A stretch of 64,000 bases of DNA from the NCBI RefSeq assembly GCF_029867415.1, contig NC_081183.1:145944798-146008797 (forward strand), given 5' to 3'. Made by a program: the position numbers and the translations under genes. This document shows, in pieces, positions 17,234 through 27,480 of the stretch (within the stretch, counting starts at the first letter, position 1; the number at the start of each line of letters is the position of its first letter). The notes under the pieces were generated by a model. It saw only the letters and a list, made by a program, of their open reading frames with translations. It was not told the DNA's origin and did no database searches. This DNA is from Vicia villosa (taxonomy: Eukaryota; Streptophyta; Magnoliopsida; Fabales; Fabaceae).

Positions 17234-20200
17234 ATGGAAGGAGTTGGGGCCCGACTGGGGCGGTCCTCGACCCGTTACGGACCGGCAACGGTTTTCACCG
17301 GACCGGTGAGAAAGTGGAAGAAGAAATGGGTTCACGTTTCACCTTCTTCCGCTTCTGCTAATTCCAATAACAACACCAATCACAATCACGGTTCTTCTAA
17401 TAACGGTAATAACAACGGTTCTCATCTTCTTCTTTATAAGTGGACGCCTATTACTCAGAGCCAGAACACCAACAATAACGGCAGTAATGGGAACGTTAAG
17501 GACGCGCAGATTGAACCGGTGGAAGAGCCTCCCCGGAGGAAATTTAAATATGTTCCGGTAATTTCTTTACGATGCAATTCTTTTGTTATCTTTATTGGTT
17601 TAGGGTTTTATTGGATGAAGATGAATTGATAGGGTTTTGTGGATGCTGATTTTTTTTTTTTTTTTTTGCGTTTCTGTTAATTGTTGCACTTCTGAAAAAA
17701 AAGCTTGTCTTTGTTGGATACCGAAGCGACACTACACTTTACTATTGGTGTCCGTACTAGCAATCTTAATTTTGTTTTGATAATTTTTATATTTGAGTGT
17801 TGGTAAGATAGCAAAATCCCTTTTTGGCGGCTTTCTGAATCGCACAAGTATAGGAACCAATTAATTATTTGCTTAACTTTTCAGTATTGCCTAGGCTATA
17901 ACTTATAAGTTGGTTTACAGTTTAGCGAAACTTGAATCAGGAACACGATATATGACTATTTGTTTAAGAAATTAAATTCTCTTTAGCGTGAATGTCCCGA
18001 GATGGAAATGGAGATATGGATGCCTTGTGGGAAACGTGATATTCACTTTACCGTGTGATTGTCCCGAGATGGAAATGGAGATACGGATGCCTTGTGGGAA
18101 ACGTGAAATTCACTTTACCGTGATTGTCCCGAGATGGAAATGGAGATATGGATGCCTTGTGGGAAACGTGAAATTCACTTTACCGTGAATGTCCCGAGAT
18201 GGAAATGGAGATATGGATGCCTTGTGGGAAACGTGAAATTCACTTTACCGTTAATGTCCCGAGATGGAAATAGAGATATGAATGCCTTGTGGTAAATGCG
18301 TTGATTGCTGTGGCGACGAAATAAAGTTAACCGATGACTTTTTGTTTAAGAAATGAAATTCACTTTACCGTGAATGTCCCGAGATGGAAATGGAGTAATG
18401 GATGCCTTGTGGAAAATGTGTTGAGTTGCTGTGGGGACGAATAAAGTTAACCGATGAGAACTCCTATAAAAGTGGTGGTAGTTTTTTTGTTCGAGGATAG
18501 GATTTGGAAAGTGATTTATGATAAATAAAAGTTTGTGTCTTGTATGATATTATGAATAAAAGAACAACTCTATTGCTGAAAGTGGCCTGATTCAGATATT
18601 GGAATAAGAATTCTATGAAAAAGTACGTCCGAATGAGAATCAAAGAGTGTTAGAGGGAGAAATGGTTTATTTCGGTGAAAATGAAAAGGGAAGATGTCAT
18701 TACATAGTGGTCTGTGGCCCTAGACAGAGTCTAGTGGTAAAGGGGGATCTAGTTAGCAAAGATACTGATATTTGCCAAAGTATTATTCAATAATTTTTTA
18801 GTCTTTATTCATGTCAAAATACTGATCTCTCCATTGTGTCGGTATATTCCATAGGGTTATTTCTTAATACATCTCTGGGATGAATTGCTGATCACATTTT
18901 CAGAATATTGTATACTATCATTTTATCTCCTAAGAAATTCTTTAGGATTATTGATTGATTGATAAGCTTTTCTTGTCTGTTCTATTATTATATTAGGCAG
19001 TATTATGTTGTTGTGATAAGACAAACATAATTGTTCATTCAACTGTAAACCCTCAATTTAGTTGGTAAAAGATTTTTGAGAAAATGTTCTTAAAAGATTA
19101 GCAAGATCAATCTTCTTATGACATGGAATTCGGTTTACCGTGAATGTCCCGAGATGGAAATGGAGATATGGATGCCTTGTGGGAAATGTGTTGAGTGCTG
19201 TGGGGACGAAATAAAGTTAACCGATGACTTTTTGTTTAAGAAATGAAATTCACTTTAACGTGAATGTCCCGAGATGGAAATGGAGTAATGGATGCCTTGT
19301 GGGAAATGTGTTGAGTGCTGTGGTGACGAAATAAAGTTAACCGATGACTTTTTGTTTAAGAAATGAAATTCACTTTACCGAGAATATCCCGAGATGGAAA
19401 TAGAGATATGGATGCCTTGTGGGAAATGCGTTGAGTGCTGTGGCGACGAAATAAAGTTAACCGATGACTTTTTGTTTGAGAAATGAAATTCAGTTTACCG
19501 TAAATTTCCCGAGATGGAAATGGAGAATGCCTTGTGGGAAATGTGTTGAGTGCTGTGGCGAAGAAATAAAGTTAACCGATGACTTTTTGTTTGAGAAATG
19601 AAATTCACTTTACCGTGAATGTCCCGAGATGGAAATGGAGATATGGATGCCTTGTGGGAAATGTGTTGAGTGCTGTGGGGACGAAATAAAGTTAACAGAT
19701 GACTTTTTGTTAAAGAAATGAAATTCACTTTACTGTGAATGTCCCGAGATGGAAGTGGAGATATGGATGCCTTGTGGGAAATCTGTAGAGTGTTGTGGGG
19801 ACGAAATAAAGTTAACGATGACTTTTTGTCTAAGAAATGAAATTCACTTTACCGTGAATGTCCCGAGATGGAATTGGAGATATGGATGCCTTGTGGGAAA
19901 TGTGTTGTGTGCAGTGGGGACGAAATAAAGTAAACCGATGAGAACTCCTATAAAAGCGGTGGTAGTTTTTTTGTTCGAGGATAGGATTTGGAAAGTAATT
20001 TATGATAAATGAATGTTTGTGTCTTGTATGATATGATGAATAAAAGAACAACTCTATTGCTGAAAGTGGCATGATTCAGATATTGGAATAAGAATTCTAT
20101 GAAAAAGTAGGTCAGATTTAGAATCAAAGAGTGTTGGAGGGAGACATGGTTTATTTCGGTGAAAATGAAAAGGAAAATGTCATTACATAGTGGTCTGTGG

Positions 20201-23200
20201 CCCTAGACAGAGTCTAGGGGTAAAGGGGGATCTAGTTAGCAAAGATACTGATATTTGCCAAAGTATTATTCAATAATTTTTTAGTCTTTATTCATGTCAA
20301 AATACTGATCTCTCCATTGTGTCGGTATATTCCATAGGGTTATTTCTTAATACATCTTTGGGATGAATTGCTGATCACATTTTCAGAATATTGTATACTA
20401 TCATTCATCTCCTAAGAAATTCTGTAGGATTATTGTTTGATCATCTCAGATAAGCTTTTCTTGTCTGTTCTATTATTATATTAGGCAGTTTTATGTTGTT
20501 GTAATAAGACAAACATAATTGTTCATTCAACTGTAAACCCTCAATTTAGTTCTTAAAAGATTAGCAAGATCAATCTTCTTATGACATGAAATTCAGTTTA
20601 CCGTGAATGTCCCGAGATGGAAATGGAGGTATGGATGCCTTGTGGGAAATGTGTTGAGTGCTGTGGGGACGAAATAAAGTTAACTGATGACTTTTTGTTT
20701 AAGAAATGAAATTCAATTTAACGTGAGTGTCCCGAGATGGAAATGGAGTAATGGATGCCTTGTGGGAAATGTGTTGAGTGTTGCGGCAACGAAATAAAGT
20801 TAACCGATGACTTTTTGTTTAAGAAATGAAATTCACTTTACCATGCATGTCCCGAGATGGAAATGGAGATATGGATGCCTTGTGGGAAATGCGTTGAGTG
20901 CTGTGGCGACGAAATAAAGTTATCCAATCACTTTTTGTTTGAGAAATGAAATTCAGTTTACCGTGAATGTCCCGAGATGGAAATGGAGATATGGATGCCT
21001 TGTGGGAAATGTCTTGAGTGCTGTGGCGATGAAATAAAGTTAACCAATGACTTTTTGTTTGAGAAATGAAATTCACTTTACCGTGAATGTCCCGAGATGG
21101 AAATGGAGATATGGATGCCTTGTGGGAAATGTGTTGAGTGCTGTGGGGACGAAATAAAGTTAACCGATGACTTTTTGTTTAAGAAATGAAATTCACTTTA
21201 CCGTGAATGTCCCGAGATGGAAGTGGAGATATGGATGCCTTGTGGGAAATCTATTGAGTGCTGTGGGGACGAAATAAAGTTAACAATGACTTTTTGTCTA
21301 AGAAATGAAATTCACTTTACCGTGAATGTCACAAGATGGAAATGGAGATATGGATGCCTTGTGGGAAATCTGTTGAGTGCTGTGGGGGCGAAATAAAGTT
21401 AACGATGACTTTTTGTCTAAGAAATGAAATTCACTTTACCGTGAATGTCCCGAGATGGAATTGGAGAGATGGATGCCTTATGGGAAATGTGAAATTCACT
21501 TTACCGTGAATGTCCCGAGATGGAAATGGAGATATGGATGCCTTGTGGGAAACGTGAAATTCACTTTACCGTTAATGTCCCGAGATGGAAATAGAGATAT
21601 GGATGCCTTGTGGGAAATGCGTTGATTGCTGTGGCGACGAAATAAAGTTAACCGATGACTTTTTGTTTAAGAAATGAAATTCACTTTACCGTGAATGTCC
21701 CTAGATGGAAATGGAGTAATGGATGCCTTGTGGAAAATGTGTTGAGTTGCTGTGGGGACGAATAAAGTTAACCGATGAGAACTCCTATAAAAGCGGTGGT
21801 AGTTTTTTGTTCGAGGATAGGATTTGGAAAGTGATTTATGATAAATAAAAGTTTGTGTCTTGTATGATATTATGAATAAAAGAACAACTCTATTGCTGAA
21901 AGTGGTCTGATTCAGATATTGGAATAAGAATTCTATGAAAAAGTAGGTCAGATTTAGAATCAAAGAGTGTTGGAGGGAGACATGGTTTATTTCGGTGAAA
22001 ATGAAAAGGAAAGATGTCATTACATAGTGGTCTGTGGCCCTAGACAGAGTCTAGTGGTAAAGGGGGATCTAGTCAGCAAAGATACTGATATTTGCCAAAG
22101 TATTATTCAATAATTTTTTAGTCTTTATTAATGTCAAAATACTGATCTCTCCATTGTGTCGGTATATTCCATAGGGTTATTTCTTAATACATCTCTGGGA
22201 TGGATTGCTGATTACATTTTCGGAATATTGTATATTATCATTTCATTTACTAAGAATTTTTTTAGGATTATTGATTGATTATCTCAGATAAGCTTTTCTT
22301 GTGTGTTCTATTATATATTAGGCAGTATGCCAGTATTATGTTATTGTGATAGACAAAATAATTGTTCATTCATTCAACTGGAAACCCTCAATTTAGTTCT
22401 TAAAAGATTAGCAAGATCAAGTTAGTCTTCTAATGACATGAATTACATTGCATTGCTGATAGATTAAAAGTTGAGCTGTTAACACAATGACACTGTCAAA
22501 TGATTTTGTTTTCTAAACAACACTCGGTTGATGAGCATATACCTAGACCTAACTCTTGGAATTGTTCTGTGTAGTACAGCTGCGGATTTTTACTTTTTTA
22601 GATAGTGCTCGTCATATGCATATACTGAACATAATAGAATATTTTGTTTTGTTCTCTTTGATCCACACTTCACATCAATCCTTTTAGTGGAATTAAAACG
22701 TACCACTTTTAAATTTCATTTGTCGTTCTATTTTATAGTATAAAACTTAAAAAATAGATGTTCCAGCCATGTATACCACTTATCAAATGCTACTTTAGCG
22801 TTCCCTTCGGTAAATCACACTTATGTTGGAAATGGCTTGTGCAACCTTGAATAGTGTTTATTTCCCCACATTGTTGGCCATCAAGTGGAATCAGTGTTGT
22901 TGATGGCAGATGGCGGAGCAAAAATCCCGGCATACCGGCCACTTTGCGGCACCGTTATAGCAGATTATGGCAGAAAAGCCTACAATATCTGGCCGATATT
23001 TACCATTGCGGTGAGACTACAAAATGCCATGTATATCCACCATAGCGGCCATGGCGCCGCTATTTGCTATTTGATAACACTGGGTGGAATCTACTGCTTA
23101 GAGCTATAAGCATACATGGTTGTCAATTTCTGTATCATATTACTTTGCAGTAGTAGGTATCGAAGTTAAGTTAACTCAAAAAATTGCTTTTGTAATAGAC

Positions 23201-26125
23201 TTGGATAGACGAGCATAGTCTCCAGTATGAGTACAAATTGTACAATACAATGGCAGTGGCAGTGGCAGTGTTTTTTTAAAAACACTAAGATAAGAACAAC
23301 AGTTGAATGATATGTGGCTGCGGTATAACCTAGTTATGCACTTGACTCCATAGATGCATTTAGCATCTCAATGTGAACTCATCTATAAACAAGGGAACTT
23401 TGTTGTGTCGAGTCTCAACCTTGCAGCTTTTGGATTGGTAGGGTTTTATGGATGCCGATTGTTTTTTGTGTTTCTATTAATTGTTGCACTTTTGAAAAAA
23501 GGTCTTGTCTGTGTCGGATATCGAAGCGACATTAAGTTCAATGGTGTGGTGTCTGGTGTCCGTGCTAGCCATCTTAGTTTTGTTTTGATAATTTTTATAT
23601 TTGAGTGTTTGGTAAGATGCCAAAATGCCTTATTGGCGGCTTTCTGAATCGCACAAGTATAGGAACCATTGTGGGAAAGGTGTTGAGTGCCGTGGGGACG
23701 AAATAAAAGTGACTACTGAGAATTCCTATAAAAACGGCGGTAGTTTTTTGTTCGAGGATAGGATTTGGAAAATAATTTATGGTAAACGAAATTTTGCACC
23801 TTGTATGATGCATAAAATTACAAATCTATTGCTGAAAGTGGCATGATTCAGATATTGGAATAAGAAAATTACAAATCTATTGCTGAAAGTGGCATGATTC
23901 AGATATTGGAATAAGAATTCTATGAAAAAGTAGGTCAGAATGAGAATCAAAGAGTGTTGGAGGGAGACATGATTATTTTGGTGAAAATGAAAAGGAAAGA
24001 TGTCATTACATAGTGGTCTGTGGCCCTAGACAGAGTCTAATGGTAAAGGAGGATCTAGTCAGCAAAGATACTGATATTTGCCAAATTATTATTCAATAAT
24101 TTTTTAGTCTTTATTCATGTCAAAATACTGATCTTTCCATTGTGTCGGTATATTCCATATGGATATTTCTTAATACATCTCTGGGATGGATTGCTGATTA
24201 CATTTTTAGAATGCTACCTTAGCGTTCCCTTGGGTAAATCACACTTGTGTTGGAAATGGCTTGTGCAACCTTCAATGGTGTTTATTTCCCCATATTGTTT
24301 GCCACCAAGTGGAATCAGTATTGTCGATGGCAGATGGCTGAGCCAAAGTCCCAGTATACCGGCCACTTTGCGGGGTCGTTATAGCGGATAATGGCGGAAA
24401 AACCTGCAATATGACTGATTTTACCATTGTGGTGAGCCTGCAAACAGCCATGTATATCCACCAAAGAGGCCATGGCGCCTCTATTTGCTATTTGATAACA
24501 CTGGGTGGAGTCTACTACTTAGAGCTATAATCATCCATGGTTGTCAATTTCTGTATCATATTACTTTGCAATAGTAGGTATCAAAGTTGAGTTAACTCAA
24601 AAAGTTGCTTTTGTAGTAGACTTGGATAGACACGCATAGAGTCCCCAGTATGAATACAAATTGTACAATACAATGTCAGTAGCCGTGTTTTTTTTTAAAA
24701 CCCTAAGATAAGAGCAACAGTTGAATGATATGTGGCTATGGTAGCAGTAACCTAGTTATAGCATGACTCCATAGATGCATTTAGCATCTCAATGTGAACT
24801 CATCTATAAACAAGGGGAACATTGTTGTATCGAGTCTCAACCTTGCAACTTTTGCAAGTCTGCAATGAATCAATGCGCCAACAAGGTGAGTGATCCTAAA
24901 TCTGATGAGCTGATTCCAGCTTTGACGAGGAGACCCAGTCCCACCCAGTGTTATCAAACAGCGGCGTGATAGCCGCTATGGCAGATATACATGGCGGTTT
25001 TCGGCCTCTCCACAATGGTATATAACATCCGGCGCTGCAAAGCGGCCGGTACGGCGGGATTTTGGCTCTCCGCCATCGACAATACGCCCCACCATCATTC
25101 ACTCTTCTGGAATTTTCTTTCCCATGTTTTAGTCGAGCCTGGAACTTGAAGTCATTTTTGTTACACTTTCACATTTTTGCCATAATAAATCATTTCAGTA
25201 TTCCTTGTATTGATGCCAATTATCTCGATGGATGATAAATTCAAATGTGATGTTAAATGTCATGGGGAATGGGAAGGCATTGTGGTAATATTCTGGACTG
25301 TCTGATGATGCAGGTTGCTGTACTAGAGGAGCAGAAAAATGAGGCTGCAGAAATTGACGAGGTTGCTGAAAAGGTAGAAGATGAATCTAATCCAGTAGAG
25401 GCCGATTCAAGTGCAGCAGAACCAACTAGCAAGAATGAGATTTTGGATGAAAAACCTGATATAAATGACGTCCCAATGGAAGAAAGCGAGGTAATCCCTT
25501 GCTAATATTTTCACTTACTTCATGTTTATCTGCATACCATTGTATTTTTCTAGAATTTAATAACTGCAGTTCACATTCTATACAAATGCGCACATAGATA
25601 GATAGAAGGAAGATGTTTTTGCAGTTGTAGTTAGGACATGTGTTAATGAGTTGGATAAAAAATGATATGGGATAGAATATTATGGCATTGTCTGATGACT
25701 TGGGGATCACTAGATAAGACCTTAGTTTCTCTTTTACCTCTTTGTTCTTGTTTCAACTTGATAAAAATATAAAAGAAAAACGAAATGGGCAAGTTTTAGA
25801 GTTCAAATAAGCATTGCATTACCCAATTTGAAAATTTGTAGTTTGGAATTATTATCATGTAAATAGTAACTACATGTCTCAACTTTGTCGTGTGTGTTAC
25901 CAACTCAATTGAAGTCCACAGCAATAACTAGCAAGCTATTTGTTATACCTTTTTTTTACTAACTTTATCATGTATAATGACGACTTTATATTTCAGCCTC
26001 AAGATAAAAATCAGGTAGTACGTCAAGATCTCAATGAGAGTTTGGATTTGAGTTTGGGTCTGACATCACATGATGAGGAGAATGATTCTGATTCAAAAAC
26101 TAATCAAACTACAGAAGGCCAGTAA
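17234..26125 (+). CDS. Conserved plant protein with Asn-rich region and C-terminal EAR-like motif (3 exons)
   Basis: Exons 17234-17557, 25314-25490 and 25997-26125 (stop TAA), all phase 0, with GT...AG introns; 209 residues. The N-terminus MEGVGARLGRSSTRYG and the basic GPVRKWKKKWVHVSP (24-38) look strongly conserved. Residues 43-88 are Asn/Gly/Ser rich and 112-170 acidic. The tail DLNESLDLSLGL (178-189) contains LxLxL, the EAR pattern that recruits TOPLESS-type co-repressors in other plant proteins; repression here is inference. RKFKYVP joins VAVLEEQKNEA exactly across intron 1, which supports the splice call. No signal peptide or membrane segment. I recognise this as a family widespread in plants but do not know an experimentally established function. 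Intron 1 is 7756 bp and repeat-filled. Reading through the first donor would give a 131-residue product, which I regard as unspliced. Confidence 0.88.
17985..18455. repeat. Minisatellite array 1 (65- and 120-bp units)
   Basis: GTCCCGAGATGGAAATGGAG recurs at 17994, 18061, 18126, 18191, 18256 and 18376. The first copies are short 65-67-bp variants that jump from GGGAAACGTG straight to AAATTCACTTTACCG; the rest are about 120 bp. Confidence 0.93.
18456..19129. repeat. Spacer C, copy 1 of the higher-order repeat
   Basis: Begins GAGAACTCCTATAAAAG and contains GTTCGAGGATAGGATTTGGA, GTGGTCTGTGGCCCTAGAC and CTCCATTGTGTCGGTATATT. Near-identical copies lie at 19940-20589 and 21777-22450, and a shortened one at 23718-24210. 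Confidence 0.92.
19130..19939. repeat. Minisatellite array 2 (120-bp units)
   Basis: Repeat phase marker GTCCCGAG (or close variants) at 19146, 19266, 19386, 19506, 19621, 19741 and 19860: about 6.7 units of 115-120 bp, more than 90% alike by eye. Confidence 0.95.
19940..20589. repeat. Spacer C, copy 2
   Basis: Same sequence as 18456-19129 with scattered substitutions and a small deletion near 20545 (the GGTAAAAGATTTTTGAG stretch of copy 1 is missing). Confidence 0.92.
20590..21776. repeat. Minisatellite array 3 (120-bp units)
   Basis: Phase marker at 20609, 20729, 20849, 20969, 21089, 21209 (exactly 120 bp apart), then 21328, 21447, two short units at about 21508 and 21568, and 21688. One reading frame of the unit is open for 39 of its 40 codons. 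Confidence 0.95.
21777..22450. repeat. Spacer C, copy 3
   Basis: Third copy of the spacer, diverging in its last 150 bp (22260-22430) before unique intron sequence. Confidence 0.9.
22786..23430. repeat. Block D, copy 1 (contains a hAT MITE)
   Basis: Begins ATGCTACTTTAGCGTTCCCT and ends GAGTCTCAACCTTGCAGC. Matches 24211-24855 almost throughout, including the embedded MITE at the same place. Confidence 0.9.
22892..23082. mobile_element. Small hAT-type MITE in block D1
   Basis: Ends CAGTGTTGTTGA and TTTGATAACACTG are imperfect inverted repeats. Flanks AGTGGAAT (22884-22891) and GGTGGAAT (23083-23090) form an 8-bp duplication with one mismatch. 191 bp, GC-rich GGCGG/CCGCC interior, no coding capacity. 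Confidence 0.82.
23425..24210. repeat. Block A copy 2, satellite remnant and spacer C copy 4
   Basis: 23425-23670 repeats the start of intron 1 (17635-17870). 23668-23717 is a 50-bp remnant of the 120-bp unit (TGTGGGAAAGGTGTTGAGTG). 23718-24210 is spacer C lacking its last part. A 45-bp stretch (ATTACAAATCTATTGCTGAA...) is tandemly duplicated at 23817-23910. Confidence 0.85.
24211..24855. repeat. Block D, copy 2
   Basis: Second copy of 22786-23430 with the same embedded MITE (24315-24503). Confidence 0.9.
24315..24503. mobile_element. Duplicate of the hAT MITE in block D2
   Basis: Same insertion as 22892-23082, carried along by the block duplication: ends CAGTATTGTCGA and TTTGATAACACTG, flanks AGTGGAAT and GGTGGAGT. 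Confidence 0.8.
24946..25085 (-). mobile_element. Independent insertion of the same hAT MITE family
   Basis: Opposite orientation: starts CAGTGTTATCAAACAGCGGC and ends CCGCCATCGACAATAC. Flanks GTCCCACC (24938-24945) and GCCCCACC (25086-25093) match 7 of 8, so it is a separate hAT-type insertion, about 230 bp upstream of the exon 2 acceptor. Confidence 0.75.
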
Positions 26126-26460
26126 CGCAAAGTGAGCTCAAGTGGCACTGAGACATGCGCAGGGTTGCCTCGTCATTCTAAGTGATTCAGACTATATTGG
26201 CCTAATGGAAGTGAGTTTTCACCCTGGCTAGATGGTTCACTCCCTGGCTGGTTTAGGTTGGATTATTGTGGTGGCATATGACAGTTGTATGTTATTATTA
26301 TGCAGTGTCCTTGCTGGTGTAATCAGAATATGTAATGCAAGAACATATATACATTTTCCCAATCATTGGACATAATTTTTTCCTAGGCAGCATATTCTGG
26401 ACTAATGAGATTCTATTTTTTTCCTAGGCAGAATATTCTGGACTAATTTTTTTCCTTGCT
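26126..26460 (+). other. Probable 3' UTR of the 17234 gene
   Basis: Non-repetitive sequence after the TAA stop. No canonical AATAAA; TGTAATGCAAG near 26330 and AT-rich runs could serve as plant far and near upstream elements. A direct repeat of about 50 bp (TTTTTCCTAGGCAGCATATT / TTTTTCCTAGGCAGAATATT, 26379 and 26430) follows. Confidence 0.45.
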
Positions 26461-27480
26461 GGTGAAATGGTTTTTTCTTTTTTCGAAAATCGAAAATCAA
26501 TAACCTCACTAATAAGATTCTGCTATTGGTGTCTTATAGTTGTGTTCTTTGAATTATGCTTAATACTAAAAGATGCAAAATTATGACAAGGATCAATTGA
26601 GAAAAAACTTCTTTACAGCAGAAGCAGCTCCAGGAGAGAAGGGAATTATTTCCGTATGGAAGCATAAAAAGTAAGCTACATAGAAAAAAACTGCATTTTT
26701 GCACAGCAGGTAGTTACGTAGAAAAAAATTGCTAGATCTTCTAGAGAGGCAATGCAATTTGGTTATTGTATATTTCTGTAGCTCAGATATAATAGTCTTC
26801 TACGAGCCCTCTTTCTGTATCTGAGTCATTGTATGGACTTGCATGCATCATTATTCGCTGGCTTGACTGCAAGCTTATCCTCAAGGTTGAGATGAGGACA
26901 TGTCTATCCAAATGGCATTCGCGCCCATGTAATTTTGTGAAGTCCTATTCCAATGAATCAAGGGTTGTAAGCATTCTCCCATGTGATTATGGTGTTAGGA
27001 AGTCCTATCCAATAAATCAAGGGTTGGAGATCTCTGGTTGTCTTCAAAGTGTGGTAGCCAGTACTGGTGAGCAAAGTTGTTATGGTGAGAATCTGTGAAG
27101 GTCGTAAGCAATTATTACAATGGTGTGAAGGATCTGAAAGGGACAGTGGTGTGAAGGATCTGAGAGGATCCGAAGTACCGCTTTGAGAGCTTAAGGGAGT
27201 AATGTCCTCAAACTGAGGAATGGCCCATAGATGTGGGTCTCATTATCTTTGACCTAAACAATCTTAATTTCATTGATCCTTTATACTTGTTGTGAGTTGT
27301 CTTCCTCGTATCTATATGATTTTAAAGTCATTAGTTTATGTTGATTTGCGATATGGGAATTTCCACATTGGTCAAGGTTATTTTGGATTATTTTGTCTCT
27401 GACTTTTGTTTTTTTCTTCAGTGTGGCATGTCTTCATATGCACGTCTTTATAAATTCTAGGCATGAAGCTTAATTAACGA
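26461..27480. other. Intergenic spacer, no gene supported
   Basis: Contains small direct repeats (GTGTGAAGGATCTGA at about 27123 and 27149; AAGTCCTATCCAAT-like at 26940 and 27000). The 89-codon frame 26829-27098 has no recognisable domain or clear codon bias. Confidence 0.4.

Larger units (their letters stand above)
17558..25313 (+). other. Giant intron 1 built of higher-order repeats
   Basis: Donor CCG|GTAATT and acceptor GATGATGCAG|GTTG. The intron consists of block A (17635-17870, again at 23425-23670), three 120-bp satellite arrays (B), four copies of spacer C (starting 18456, 19940, 21777, 23718) and two copies of block D (22786 and 24211). The order A-B-C-B-C-B-C-D-A-b-C-D implies successive unequal duplications inside one intron. 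Confidence 0.85.

Noticed and set aside
17558..17629. Extension of exon 1 to the in-frame stop at 17629 (131-residue product)
   Set aside because: A good GT donor at 17558 and exact continuation of KFKYVP into VAVLEEQKNEA at 25314 show that this is intron.
19495..22020. Minus-strand frames of 77-117 codons with repeated SFPSRDIHGKVNFIS-like blocks
   Set aside because: Shadows of the 120-bp intronic satellite on the antisense strand; no start context, and variants between units do not favour silent changes by eye.
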